From assembly GCA_963721725.1 (NCBI GenBank), contig CAVRLX010000022.1, positions 62,001 to 126,000 on the forward strand: a stretch of 64,000 nucleotides of DNA, read 5' to 3'. The notes below the pieces were generated by a model that did not search any database, was not told the origin of the DNA, and worked only from the letters and a program-made list of their open reading frames with translations. How positions within the stretch are numbered: the first letter of the stretch is position 1; every line of letters begins with the position of its first letter. Of this stretch, positions 1-8,331 are shown piece by piece. Both the position numbers and the translations under genes were made by a program. The stretch comes from RI-153 sp963721725 (GTDB taxonomy: Bacteria; Chloroflexota; Anaerolineae; Caldilineales; Caldilineaceae).

Positions 1-8
1 TCAATGAT

Positions 9-49
9 AGACGAAGGACGAAACCTTTTTATGATTTCGTCCTTCGTCT
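9..49. repeat. Heptamer inverted repeat / hairpin
   Basis: Two perfect 15-base arms (9-23 and 35-49) flank an 11-base loop. Each arm is built of a 7-base unit (GACGAAG/GACGAAA), so it is both a strong stem-loop and a member of the heptamer micro-repeat family found through the window. It lies downstream of the minus-strand DUF gene pair and may act as its terminator. Confidence 0.6.
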
Positions 50-104
50 GTTCTGATTTATTGCAATATTGCACATCAATCCCTGTTGCTTACCTCTTAG
101 GCGG

Positions 105-467
105 CTATTCGGTTCGCCACGGACGTAAATAGTCAGCGATGCGAATGATTTCGTTGATGGTTGTCCCGGTTTCCAGGGGATCCCAGACAATCAATTTGCG
201 ATCCCGGCTTATATAGTACTTCTCGCGTTGTTCTAGCTCTGCATTACGCAATGTGGGAATCCACCAGAGTGGAATTTCAAGATTACGCCCATCGGTCAGT
301 TCAAGGCGCAAGTAGGACTCATTTTCATGTTCGACGAAACGCAGAGCGTGGAGCATTGGCTCACTGGGCCACGTGTATTCGGCCACGTCTGACAAAACTG
401 AGTATGCCAAAGGTTGCGTTTTTGACACACCGTTCTCAACCAAGTCCAGCACGGCGTCTGTACTCAT
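105..467 (-). CDS. DUF2442 domain protein
   Basis: A 120-residue protein whose residues about 30-118 match the DUF2442 pattern: a DGR turn (LTDGRNLEIPLWW), a PxLxxAxxxQR segment and a C-terminal 'IVWDPLETGTTINEII' stretch. DUF2442 proteins are small, of unknown biochemical role, and are very often encoded next to DUF4160 proteins, as here: the upstream gene overlaps this one by 32 bases. The pairing resembles a toxin-antitoxin arrangement, but neither protein has an established activity, so no function is assigned. The start is the first ATG and gives a normal family length. Confidence 0.75.
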   Translation of the reverse strand: MSTDAVLDLVENGVSKTQPLAYSVLSDVAEYTWPSEPMLHALRFVEHENESYLRLELTDGRNLEIPLWWIPTLRNAELEQREKYYISRDRKLIVWDPLETGTTINEIIRIADYLRPWRTE

Positions 468-699
468 TCCACACCTCCAGATATTGTCTGCGGCGATCTT
501 TGATGATGTTCAGAGCAGCCGTTAGTTGTTGTTTCGTCAACCGACCCTGCCGTTGCACCAACAGATCATCCAGCCAGATTTTGGCATCGTGATCCGTCTC
601 TCGACCGACTGCTACATGGATAGAAGGACGACCCTCCCACAGATCAGCCGCATGAAAGTAGAACTTGAACTCTCGGACGCGATCAACATTGGGACTCAT
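436..699 (-). CDS. DUF4160 domain protein
   Basis: An 87-residue protein with the DUF4160 pattern: an aromatic 'FKFYFHAADLWEG' start, a 'PSIHVAVGRETDHDAKIWLDD' core and a C-terminal helix ending 'YLEVWNEYRRR'. The ATG has a GAGG about five bases upstream. It is first in a two-gene unit whose second gene (DUF2442) overlaps its 3' end. A cysteine-free, charged, soluble protein is predicted. The pair recurs across many bacteria, often near mobile regions, but its role is unknown. Confidence 0.75.
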   Translation of the reverse strand: MSPNVDRVREFKFYFHAADLWEGRPSIHVAVGRETDHDAKIWLDDLLVQRQGRLTKQQLTAALNIIKDRRRQYLEVWNEYRRRAGLG

Positions 700-745
700 C
701 TAAACCTCGAATCCCGTCTGTTGTCACTATTGTTAGCAGCAGTTC

Positions 746-760
746 ACCTTCCGGGAAGGT
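746..760. promoter_or_regulatory. Palindrome upstream of the DUF4160/DUF2442 pair
   Basis: ACCTTCC-G-GGAAGGT is a perfect odd-centred palindrome about 50 bases upstream of the DUF4160 start codon, where an operator could lie. No regulator is identified; autoregulation by the pair would be speculation. Confidence 0.25.
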
Positions 761-848
761 TGTCCTCAACTGCGTAACTCCTATATTGTATGAAAATTAG
801 CGTACTTTTCCAAGTTTCATACAATGCTCAAGACCGTACCTATCTAAA

Positions 849-883
849 CAGAACCCATGAGATAGTAGACCTCATGGGTTCTG
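849..883. terminator. Stem-loop terminator
   Basis: Perfect 13-base arms (849-861, 871-883) with a 9-base loop, followed on the plus strand by five T. On the minus strand the arm is followed by TTTAGATA, a weaker U tract. It lies just beyond the stop of the minus-strand binding-protein gene (947) and is well placed to end that transcript. The rest of 700-946 shows no convincing gene. Confidence 0.6.
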
Positions 884-946
884 TTTTTAACTCAGAAATT
901 ATAGGGGGTCACACGGCTTGGATTGTTGCCTTCCTCTTCGTGAATA

Positions 947-2641
947 TTACTGAATCGCCCAGTTTTCCACGTCCCAAGTCAGGCTGCCCCACATGCTCAC
1001 GGTGAAACCGCTGAGCCGGTTGGAGGTGCCATAGCCCTCGGTGAAGAGGAAGATATTGAGCACAGGCAGTTCCTCGGCGATCAGATTCGCCAAGTCACAA
1101 TAAGCAGCCTTGCGCTCTTCTTTGTCCAGTGTCGCACCGGCGGCTGCAATCGCAGCGTCGGCGTCCGCATTCACCCAGCGCATGTAGTTCGAGCCGGCAG
1201 GATTCTCTACCGAGGGGATTGTGGTGGACGAGAAGAGATCGGCAACCGTGGCCTGGGGTTCTGTGCCCAGCCGTGAATCGTAGATAAGCATATCGAAGTT
1301 GCCGGTCTTGCGCGGTGAACCATCGGCCAACGATCCAAAGATAATCGAGAAGTCGTCGTTCTGGATCGTGGCTTCCACGCCCACGGCTTTCCACATTTCC
1401 AACAGCGCTTCTTCCAACTGCACCAGCGGCTGGAAGTTGGTATAGCCTTCCAGTTGCAGGCTCAGCTTCTGGCCGTCCTTCTCGCGGATGCCGTCGCCAT
1501 CGCTATCGACAAAACCGGCTTCGTCGAGCAGGGCGTTGGCTGCTTCCACGTCATAGGGATAGGGGCGCGCAATATCACACTGATACCAGCCATAGGCAAA
1601 GGGGCTGGTGGCTGGTGAGGTGCCTTCGTTAACCTCGTTGATGATGGTGTCGTAGTCGATGGCGTGGGCCAAAGCCTGGCGCACACGCACATCCCCCAAG
1701 AGCGGGTGGGCTGGCTCGGCACCGGGATCGTTGTCAAAAGGCTGGCTCAGGTTAAAGTAGATCGCCATGTTCCACGGGCCGGGGATTTGTTGCAGGCTGG
1801 CAACGCCCTCGGCCTGGGAATCGTAGACATCTTTATCCGCGCCGGGCCACAGATGTACATCGCCCTCGCCCTGGATCATCATGGCGGTCTGCGCGCCGGG
1901 GTCGGGGATGATACGGAAGATCAGGCGGTCGATCTGGGGCTTGCCCGCTTCGTAGTAATTGGGATTGCGATCCATCACAATGTTGTCGCCAGCGTTCCAC
2001 TCGGTGATGGTGTACGGACCAGCCACCACGGGTGCGCGATTCCACTCCCAGCTTTCCATCTCTTCCGGCGCGCCGATGGCGTGGCAGGGGAAGAGACCGT
2101 TGGCAAACTGACCCTGGAAGCCACTGTTGACTTCGCTGTAGCTAACCACGGCGGTCAGGTCGTCGGGGGTCTCAATACCGGAAATCAGATTCATCCCGGC
2201 GGAGACCACGGCGCCACTCTCCGGGTTGCTCACCGCCTGCCATGTGCAGACAATGTCTTCCGCCGTAATCGGTTCACCATCGGACCAGACGAGATCCGGG
2301 CGCAATTTCCATGTGACGGTCAGGGCATCTTCGGAGACCATGCCGTTGGCAACGGTGGGGATCTCTTCAGCCAACTCCGACTGATATTCGCCGTTGGCAT
2401 CCACATACGAAAGACCGACGACAGTGGCGTCGGAAACTTGACGCACAATGGCGGCGTCGGCCAGATACGGGTTCAGCGTGGCCGGTTCCTCGGGGATGAT
2501 CAAGGTAATCGGGCCGCTGCTTGCTTCGGTGCCGTCTTCGCCCGTTGTCGCTGGCTGCGGAGCAACACAACCCATCACGACGAACAGCGCGATGAGCAGA
2601 ACGGTGAGCAGACCAGCCTTTTGGGTGGAAGTCTGTTTCAT
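947..2641 (-). CDS. ABC transporter substrate-binding lipoprotein (SBP family 5)
   Basis: A 564-residue extracytoplasmic solute-binding protein of the oligopeptide/nickel family (SBP_bac_5). The N-terminus is a lipoprotein signal with lipobox VMGC, so Cys25 would be lipidated. The mature protein opens with a Gly/Ser/Thr linker and then the family's 'EPATLNPY' strand and the 'LRPDLVWSDGEPITAEDI' segment near residues 115-135. An AGGAGG ribosome site lies 6-8 bases before the ATG. The matching permeases are probably the minus-strand pair at 5290-7183. The ligand could be a peptide or another small polar molecule; family 5 proteins are not limited to peptides. Confidence 0.9.
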   Translation of the reverse strand: MKQTSTQKAGLLTVLLIALFVVMGCVAPQPATTGEDGTEASSGPITLIIPEEPATLNPYLADAAIVRQVSDATVVGLSYVDANGEYQSELAEEIPTVANGMVSEDALTVTWKLRPDLVWSDGEPITAEDIVCTWQAVSNPESGAVVSAGMNLISGIETPDDLTAVVSYSEVNSGFQGQFANGLFPCHAIGAPEEMESWEWNRAPVVAGPYTITEWNAGDNIVMDRNPNYYEAGKPQIDRLIFRIIPDPGAQTAMMIQGEGDVHLWPGADKDVYDSQAEGVASLQQIPGPWNMAIYFNLSQPFDNDPGAEPAHPLLGDVRVRQALAHAIDYDTIINEVNEGTSPATSPFAYGWYQCDIARPYPYDVEAANALLDEAGFVDSDGDGIREKDGQKLSLQLEGYTNFQPLVQLEEALLEMWKAVGVEATIQNDDFSIIFGSLADGSPRKTGNFDMLIYDSRLGTEPQATVADLFSSTTIPSVENPAGSNYMRWVNADADAAIAAAGATLDKEERKAAYCDLANLIAEELPVLNIFLFTEGYGTSNRLSGFTVSMWGSLTWDVENWAIQ

Positions 2642-2788
2642 CTGTTCCCTCCTGTGGTAGATGAAGAAAAAGGGTCGGTACTACAACGATGTTTTGTCAC
2701 GGGGGTGACTGATTGATTGTACAAGGCGCGCGGCCTAGCACCTAATTATTGGAGGGGTTGATGTAGATCTCTATATCTGCCCCACATT

Positions 2789-2878
2789 AGATAGGACGTA
2801 CGCACTTGATCGGTTTTCAGGAGACTTGGCAGGTTTCAAAAACCTGCCAGATCTGGTTCAACTGCGTACGTCTTATCT
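2789..2878. repeat. Nested palindromic element (MITE-like)
   Basis: Outer 19-base arms at 2789-2807 and 2860-2878 pair at 17 of 19 positions (core GACGTACGCA). Inside is a perfect 10-base stem with a 3-base loop at 2827-2849. The roughly 90-base element is non-coding and folds on itself, like a REP/MITE-type repeat. A related half copy containing ATAGGACGTATGCA lies near 32780-32800. Confidence 0.5.
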
Positions 2879-2904
2879 GAAATACGCCCGTGGAATTTTT
2901 GGGC

Positions 2905-2945
2905 TTGACAACGATTCGTATATCGTATGTGATATTCCGTATATA
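2905..2945 (+). promoter_or_regulatory. Candidate promoter and operator of the deacetylase gene
   Basis: A perfect TTGACA (2905-2910) is followed after 17 bases by TGTGAT (2928-2933), giving a plausible vegetative promoter about 45 bases before the ATG. ATTCGTATAT (2914-2923) and ATTCCGTATAT (2934-2944) are direct near-copies 20 bases apart that overlap the spacer and the region just downstream, so a repressor could sit there as a tandem dimer. The regulator is unknown. Confidence 0.4.
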
Positions 2946-2976
2946 CTGAGCAGCACACAAGGAGATTTTTCAAATC

Positions 2977-3861
2977 ATGGCAGAAACAGTGTTTGCGTTC
3001 TCCAATGACGATGCTGGTATGCAGGAGCCAGCGCTCTTCGCCGATCTGTTGGATTTCTTGGACGAGCAACGGGTTCCGGCTACTTTTTTCGTGGTGCCCC
3101 ATGCCGCAGATCGCCCGCTGGATGAGAAGCCAGAATGGGTAGATCTGATTCAACGCGTGCTCGACGCAGGTCATGATCTGCAACATCACGGCTTTAACCA
3201 CGACTCTTGTTTCGAGTTTGGCATTCCGCCCTTCTTTATGCTCGACATCCTGCCGCCAGCGGTCCAGGCGGCCTATGCCCAGACGCCAGCGCAATTTACC
3301 CAGCAGCACACCTACGCAGCCCTACGCCACAAACTGGAGCAGGGCCGCGAAATCCTGACTCGGCTCTTCGGCTATGTGCCCAGGGGCTTCCGTGCGCCTT
3401 GTCTCGCCATGTGCGACGAAACCTATCGCGCGCTCCAGGATCTGGACTTTCAGTGGAGTTCCAACCAAGTGGTCAACCCTATGGGCTGGTACTACATCAA
3501 CCGCGACTATGACCGCGGCGAACCGTGGCAGCCCACTGTGCCGCCGCATCTGCACTCACTTCGGCCCCCGCTGCTCGAAGCCCCCATCCTCTCTGAGTAT
3601 ACGTGGTATCTGACGCCCGCTGACGTTGATCGCCAGTTTGATTTGATGCGGGCGGATTTCGACCGCACCCGCGACGCGGGCGGCGCTTTCGTCGTCCTCT
3701 CCCACTACTACGCCATGACCGGCCAGTGGGCTGCTGGGTTAGACGTCTACCGTCGTCTCTTTGCCTATGCACGGGAGACCGGCGACGTGCGCTTTGTTAC
3801 CCTCAACCAACTGATCGCCGAACAGTCGGCATCCTCCATCCCTCACGGCCTGTTTCCATAG
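2977..3861 (+). CDS. Polysaccharide deacetylase (NodB-fold) family hydrolase
   Basis: A 294-residue protein with carbohydrate-esterase-4 motifs: motif 1 is N10-D11-D12, the metal-binding HxxxH is H71-G-F-N-H75, and the substrate-groove motif is R139-A-P141. No signal peptide is visible, so a cytoplasmic enzyme acting on a small N-acyl or amide substrate is more likely than a cell-wall deacetylase; several NodB-fold relatives are amide hydrolases of this kind. AAGGAG lies about 12 bases before the ATG. It stands alone on the plus strand between the binding protein and the permeases of importer 1. Confidence 0.8.
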   Translation: MAETVFAFSNDDAGMQEPALFADLLDFLDEQRVPATFFVVPHAADRPLDEKPEWVDLIQRVLDAGHDLQHHGFNHDSCFEFGIPPFFMLDILPPAVQAAYAQTPAQFTQQHTYAALRHKLEQGREILTRLFGYVPRGFRAPCLAMCDETYRALQDLDFQWSSNQVVNPMGWYYINRDYDRGEPWQPTVPPHLHSLRPPLLEAPILSEYTWYLTPADVDRQFDLMRADFDRTRDAGGAFVVLSHYYAMTGQWAAGLDVYRRLFAYARETGDVRFVTLNQLIAEQSASSIPHGLFP

Positions 3862-3964
3862 AAACCTATCGGCGCGCAGGGTCTGGTTGAACGACACACC
3901 GTGGCGTGCTACCTGCGTTTGAATCTCAGTTTTATGTGCCCGGGATGCGGCAAGAAAGGTGTAG

Positions 3965-5227
3965 ATGAACGTGCTAGTCAATCATCAAGAGAATCAGCAT
4001 GAAGCGCCTGTCGGGGACGGTCTTGTTTCGCGTTCGGTGCGTGACGAAGCCGATGTGGCCCGTTTTATTGCGCTCAACGAGGCTGTCACCGGCGAAGGTG
4101 CGATTGGCGACCGCCTCCTACGCCATCACCCGACCACTACCCACGCCGACTATCTGCTCGTGGAAGATGAACACACAGGCGAGGCAGTTTCTACGATCTG
4201 CCTGATGCCCTGGCAGTGCCACTTTGATGGGATTGTACTGCAAACGGCCATGCTCGAAATGGTGGTCACCCATCCTGCGTATCGGCAACGCGGGTTGGTG
4301 CGCGCCCAAATCAACCGCTTCCACCAGTGGGTCAATGAGCGCGGCTACGATCTCAGCATCATCCAGGGCATTCCCTACTACTACCGCCAATACGGCTATG
4401 CCTATGCTCTGGACCACACACCCCTGGCCCTCTTGCCCGCTTGGCGTGTACCCGATGCTGCCTCCCCCGCCCCATTTGTGCTGCGGCCCGCCACGCTGGC
4501 CGATGTGGATCGGCTGACCGCTCTCTACGATTCGGCCCTGGCAGAACACCACGTGTATGTACAGCGCGATGCCGCCGATCGGCGCTATCTACTGCAACAC
4601 GCCGACTATCCGGTGCGGATAGTAACAGACAGCCGTACCGAGCAAGCCGTTGGTTATCTCTGCGTTTCTGCGCGGGGACAACACCTGCATGTCCACGAAA
4701 ACAGCATTACCGACAATGCGGCGGGGTGGGCCGTTTTGCGCCAGCTCAAAACAGAGACCTCCGGCGAAATTCAGGTTGTCGGGTCATCGGCCAATCGCCT
4801 GGTGCGTCTGGCCCGCAGTCTGGGTAGCCAATCACCGCCAGGCGATCAGTGGTTGCTGCGCCTGACCGATCCGGTCGATTTTCTGCGTAAAATTGCGCCC
4901 ATCTTGGATCGACGTCTGGCCCAGGCAGGCTGGGCGGATCTCAGCGCGGACCTGTGTATCAACTTCTTTCGCCACGCCCTGGTGATTCACATTGAGCAAA
5001 GCCGAGTGCAATCAGTACAATCGGTTGGGTTTGTGGATGCATCCATGGGCGCAGAAGGCGGTGACCTCTGCATTCCGCCGGATGCCTTTGTCCGCCTGCT
5101 CTTCGGCTATCGCACGTTGGATGAATTACAGGATGCCTGGCCGGATATCCGACAGCGACCCGCCAGCCGCGCGCTGTTGGGCGTGCTTTTTCCCCGCTTG
5201 ACTGCGCATATTTTGATGCCCTATTAA
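3965..5227 (+). CDS. GNAT N-acetyltransferase, Eis-like two-part architecture
   Basis: A 420-residue protein. Residues about 20-160 form a GNAT domain with the acetyl-CoA loop 'VTHPAYRQRGLV' (101-112). A second GNAT-like part follows (about 165-300), and the C-terminal 120 residues have the look of an SCP2-like domain, the layout of Eis-type acetyltransferases. Eis relatives acetylate amines on aminoglycosides, polyamines or peptides; the substrate here cannot be told. The ATG follows an AAAGGTG-type ribosome site closely. No N-terminal signal is seen. Confidence 0.75.
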   Translation: MNVLVNHQENQHEAPVGDGLVSRSVRDEADVARFIALNEAVTGEGAIGDRLLRHHPTTTHADYLLVEDEHTGEAVSTICLMPWQCHFDGIVLQTAMLEMVVTHPAYRQRGLVRAQINRFHQWVNERGYDLSIIQGIPYYYRQYGYAYALDHTPLALLPAWRVPDAASPAPFVLRPATLADVDRLTALYDSALAEHHVYVQRDAADRRYLLQHADYPVRIVTDSRTEQAVGYLCVSARGQHLHVHENSITDNAAGWAVLRQLKTETSGEIQVVGSSANRLVRLARSLGSQSPPGDQWLLRLTDPVDFLRKIAPILDRRLAQAGWADLSADLCINFFRHALVIHIEQSRVQSVQSVGFVDASMGAEGGDLCIPPDAFVRLLFGYRTLDELQDAWPDIRQRPASRALLGVLFPRLTAHILMPY

Positions 5228-5289
5228 GCCCTACTCCATGTCTGACACTGAGTGAGGAGAAATGACTGGGGACGTCATGACGACCTGGG

Positions 5290-6216
5290 CTACCGCGTCG
5301 AGCGCGGATCGAAGGCATCGCGCAGGCCATCGCCGATGTGGTTGACGGAGAGCGTGGTGATAAAGATCATAAGGCCGGGGAAGATCATGAGCCAGGGCGC
5401 ACGCAGGGCATAGACTTGGGCCGTGGCGAGCAAATTACCCCAACTGGGCGTGGGCGGCTGAATGCCAAAGCCCAGATAGCTCAGCCCCGACTCGGTGATA
5501 ATCGCATAGCCCACGGAAAGCGTGGCGTGGACGATGATCACGCCCACCGAGTTGGGCAAAATATGCTGGGCCATAATGCGCCAATGGTTGACGCCAGTGG
5601 CGTGGGCCGCCAGCACATAGTCCTCAGCTTTGAGCGTAAGAAATTCCCCGCGGACAAGCCGCGCCGGCCACATCCACGAGAGCACGGCGATCACCACAAT
5701 CACAATCCAGATGCTATTGCGCAGGTTGAAGATCGGCACATCGCGCAGCAGCGTGCTGATCAGGATCAGTACAAAGAGGCTGGGCATGCTCAGAAAAGCG
5801 TCGGTGATACGCATGAGAATGTTATCCAGCCAGCCGCCAAAGTAGCCCGCCAGCGCGCCCACCACAATGCCAAACCCCAGCGAAAGCAGTGTGGAGATCA
5901 GCCCCACCATCAACGAAATGCGCCCGCCATAGAGCACGCGTGTAAAGACATCGCGACCCAGATCGTCGGTGCCGAACCAGTGTTCCATCGAGGGGGCCAG
6001 CAGATCATTGGCGGGGCTTTGCTCGGTGGGCGTATAGAGGCTAAGCGGAGCCAGCACGGCGCTGAGGATCACCAAGAGCAGCACGCCGATGGAGATCAGC
6101 GCGGCGCGGTGGCGCAAAAATCGGCGCAGGGTCAGGCGGGTGAGGCTTTCCGCCCCACGCTGGCGGGCAGAGGGTAGCAGGGCTTGGGCGGGGTCAATTG
6201 TGGCGGTGCTATCCAT
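5290..6216 (-). CDS. Oligopeptide-type ABC permease, DppC/OppC family
   Basis: About 308 residues, an inner-membrane permease subunit. It has an N-terminal OppC-N hydrophobic anchor (residues about 40-60), the 'HWFGTDDLGRDVFTRVLYGGR' region typical of DppC, five further membrane segments, and the EAA loop 'EDYVLAAHATGVNHWRIM' that docks on an ATPase. I chose the ATG at 6214-6216, which overlaps the stop of the upstream permease gene by eight bases (ATGGATAG), over an in-frame ATG 20 codons earlier. It partners the 6209-7183 permease and probably the binding protein at 947-2641. No ATPase gene adjoins. Confidence 0.9.
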   Translation of the reverse strand: MDSTATIDPAQALLPSARQRGAESLTRLTLRRFLRHRAALISIGVLLLVILSAVLAPLSLYTPTEQSPANDLLAPSMEHWFGTDDLGRDVFTRVLYGGRISLMVGLISTLLSLGFGIVVGALAGYFGGWLDNILMRITDAFLSMPSLFVLILISTLLRDVPIFNLRNSIWIVIVVIAVLSWMWPARLVRGEFLTLKAEDYVLAAHATGVNHWRIMAQHILPNSVGVIIVHATLSVGYAIITESGLSYLGFGIQPPTPSWGNLLATAQVYALRAPWLMIFPGLMIFITTLSVNHIGDGLRDAFDPRSTR

Positions 6217-7183
6217 AGCGAACCCTCGGATCGATGACGGCATAGAGTAGATCGGCCAGAATATTGGCAAAGACAATCAGCCCGGCGTTGATTAAAATCA
6301 CGCCCAACAAGACCGGATAATCGCGCCCGTGCGCCGCCTCCCAAAAGAGCCGCCCCATCCCCGGCCACGAGAAGATCGTCTCCACAAAGAGCGCCCCGGC
6401 AAACATGCTGGGGAAGTCCAGCGCGATCATGGTCACCAGCGGCATAATGCCGTTGCGCAGGGCGTGAGTATAAAGCACGCGCCTCTCGGTCAGCCCTTTG
6501 GCGCGGGCTGTGCGAATGTAATCGGCGTTGAGTACCTCTAACATGCTGGCGCGGAAAAAGCGGCTATACCAGGCAATCCAGGCCAGGCTGAGCGTACCCA
6601 CGGGCAAAATCAGATGCCAAGCCAGATCGCCAACGGATTTGCCGCCGCCCACGGTATACATGCCGCCCGATGGTAGCAGCGGCTTGCCCGTGAACGGGTT
6701 ATCCAGCCAATTGTAGAAGATCAGGATGAACATCAGCCCTAGCCAATAGATGGGGACCGACTGCCCGGCAAATGTAAAAGTAGTGATGGAATAGTCCAGT
6801 GGGGAATACTGTTTGCGCGCCGAGATCGCGCCCAGGGGGATCGCCACCAACAGCGTGAGCAAAAAGGCCACGCCCACCAATACCAGCGTGTTGGGGATGC
6901 GTTCGCTGATCATTTCCGAGACAGGACGACCACTTTTAATCGACTGGCCCAGATCGCCCGCAAAAATGGCGCTTGCCCACTTGCCATACTGAATATAGAG
7001 CGGCTGGTTCAACCCCAGCCGTTCGCGCAACTGTTCGATCTCTTGTGCGGTGACATTCGGATTGCGCTCAGCCTGGGCCAGCGGTCCGCCCGGGGCAGCG
7101 CGCACCAATAGAAAGAGCAGTACACTGAGGATAAAGAGCAGCGGGATGGCCTGGAGGATCCGACGAATGATATATGTCTGCAT
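6209..7183 (-). CDS. Oligopeptide-type ABC permease, DppB/OppB family
   Basis: About 324 residues with the N-terminal 'MQTYIIRRILQAIPLLFILSV' anchor of DppB proteins, the 'LGLNQPLYIQYGKW' signature, six membrane spans and the EAA loop 'ADYIRTARAKGLTERRVL'. The start is the ATG at 7181-7183; a longer reading frame reaches 7315 but its 44 extra codons look like leader DNA. It is translationally coupled to the DppC gene downstream. Together they form the membrane pore of importer 1. Confidence 0.9.
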   Translation of the reverse strand: MQTYIIRRILQAIPLLFILSVLLFLLVRAAPGGPLAQAERNPNVTAQEIEQLRERLGLNQPLYIQYGKWASAIFAGDLGQSIKSGRPVSEMISERIPNTLVLVGVAFLLTLLVAIPLGAISARKQYSPLDYSITTFTFAGQSVPIYWLGLMFILIFYNWLDNPFTGKPLLPSGGMYTVGGGKSVGDLAWHLILPVGTLSLAWIAWYSRFFRASMLEVLNADYIRTARAKGLTERRVLYTHALRNGIMPLVTMIALDFPSMFAGALFVETIFSWPGMGRLFWEAAHGRDYPVLLGVILINAGLIVFANILADLLYAVIDPRVRYG

Positions 7184-7349
7184 TGGCAAAGTCTGGTTGT
7201 GGCCGACAAAGTTGTCGGAATGAGGATCGGCAACGGGAGAGCGCTTGTGGGTTGATTCCCCTCTGCCATCATAGCGGACGCTACTGGATTCGTCAAAATA
7301 AAATCCAGAGACCAATCCCGCCTCCCTCTAGGTGCAGCAAAGCGGACTC

Positions 7350-7379
7350 TTCGCACTTCTCTCTGTGCTGCAATATAAT
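7350..7379 (+). promoter_or_regulatory. Candidate promoter of the reductase-oxidase-hydrolase operon
   Basis: A consensus TATAAT at 7374-7379 with TTCGCA (4/6) 18 bases upstream, about 38 bases before the 7417 ATG. It sits in the divergent gap between importer 1 (minus) and the plus-strand operon; the remainder of 7184-7416 shows nothing else I can support. Confidence 0.45.
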
Positions 7380-7416
7380 ACTTTTCAGTCGCTCTTTTGA
7401 ATCGAAAGGATAAGGA

Positions 7417-8274
7417 ATGCTCGCACCCAACGGCCCTGGTTCTCCCTTCCAACTTCTCTTCGCTGACGACGCCCACGAAGCGCCCTCGCTGCCCGCAGCC
7501 TACCGTCATTTCTACCCCGGCGATTGGCGCATGGTGGAATTTCCGGATCGCCCCTACACCTTCACCAACTTTGGGCAATCGCGCGATGGCCGCATTTCGT
7601 ACAACGAGCCAACTATGCGCGATGCCAGCTTTGTCACCAAAGGCGATCCCCACGACCGCTGGCTGATGGGCTTGCTGCGCACGCGCTGCCATGCTGTGTT
7701 GGTGGGCGAGACCACGGTCAATTCGGAATCCGGCCACTTTTGGACGCCCGACTTTATCTACCCCGACGATGGCGATGCCCTCAACGATCTGCGCCGCAGC
7801 GAAGGCTACGCACCCATCCCGCTGCTGGTGATCCTCTCCTATGCGGGCAAGGTCAACTTGGCCGCATACTGTTTTGGCCGCGCCGATCAGCACATTGTGC
7901 TGGCGACCACAAGTGCCGGGGCCAAAGCGGTGGAAGGCGTTGAGGTGGCCGCCAAACTGGACGTGCTTGATCTGGGCGAAGTTTCCGCCGATCTTCACCG
8001 GCTCATGGCGGTCCTACGCTGTGACTATGGCGTGCGCCATCTGCTCTGTGAGGGCGGCGCCCGTGTCTTCGCCAATCTGCTCGACGCCGGGCTGGTGGAC
8101 GAAGAATTTGTCACGTGGTGCCCCACCTTTGTGGGCCGTGACGCCGATCACATCCGCCCCAGCTATACCGAAGGCGTGGCCTGGATGCCCGACAACGCGC
8201 CCTATTCCAAACCCGTCAGCCTGCACCGCGCCGGTGATTATCTCTTTATGCGCACGCAGGTGATTAGAAAGTAG
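7417..8274 (+). CDS. RibD C-terminal-domain (dihydrofolate-reductase-like) reductase
   Basis: A 285-residue NAD(P)H-dependent reductase of the RibD_C/DHFR-like fold. Key signs are 'FGQSRDGRIS' near residue 55, 'DRWLMGLLRTRCHAVLVGETT' near 87-107, and the C-terminal nucleotide-site motif 'LLCEGGARVFANLLDAGLVDE'. A stand-alone RibD_C protein without the deaminase half is often a pyrimidine or pterin reductase of unknown substrate rather than a riboflavin enzyme. GGATAAGGA precedes the ATG. It is first in a plus-strand operon with an oxidase, a creatininase and two amidohydrolases, which suggests work on a heterocyclic ring. Confidence 0.8.
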   Translation: MLAPNGPGSPFQLLFADDAHEAPSLPAAYRHFYPGDWRMVEFPDRPYTFTNFGQSRDGRISYNEPTMRDASFVTKGDPHDRWLMGLLRTRCHAVLVGETTVNSESGHFWTPDFIYPDDGDALNDLRRSEGYAPIPLLVILSYAGKVNLAAYCFGRADQHIVLATTSAGAKAVEGVEVAAKLDVLDLGEVSADLHRLMAVLRCDYGVRHLLCEGGARVFANLLDAGLVDEEFVTWCPTFVGRDADHIRPSYTEGVAWMPDNAPYSKPVSLHRAGDYLFMRTQVIRK

Positions 8275-8278
8275 CGGT

Positions 8279-8310
8279 TAGCGATTCGGATTCCCAGTCC
8301 CCAATCGCTA
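8279..8310. repeat. Heptamer micro-repeat with inverted halves
   Basis: Between the reductase and oxidase genes, TAGCGATT (8279-8286) and AATCGCTA (8303-8310) form an inverted pair inside a run of 7-base units (TAGCGGT, TAGCGAT, CCCAGTC, CCCAATC). It belongs to the heptamer family found elsewhere in the window. Confidence 0.5.
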
Positions 8311-8331
8311 CTCCCCCAGAAGGAAACAATC

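Noticed and set aside
1664..2716. 350-residue plus-strand open frame
   Set aside because: It lies antisense to the binding-protein gene, has no family pattern, and arises from the GC-rich codon bias of the real minus-strand gene.
5338..6177. 279-residue plus-strand open frame across the DppC permease gene
   Set aside because: Low-complexity His/Gln/Asp/Arg composition typical of an antisense shadow; no start signals.
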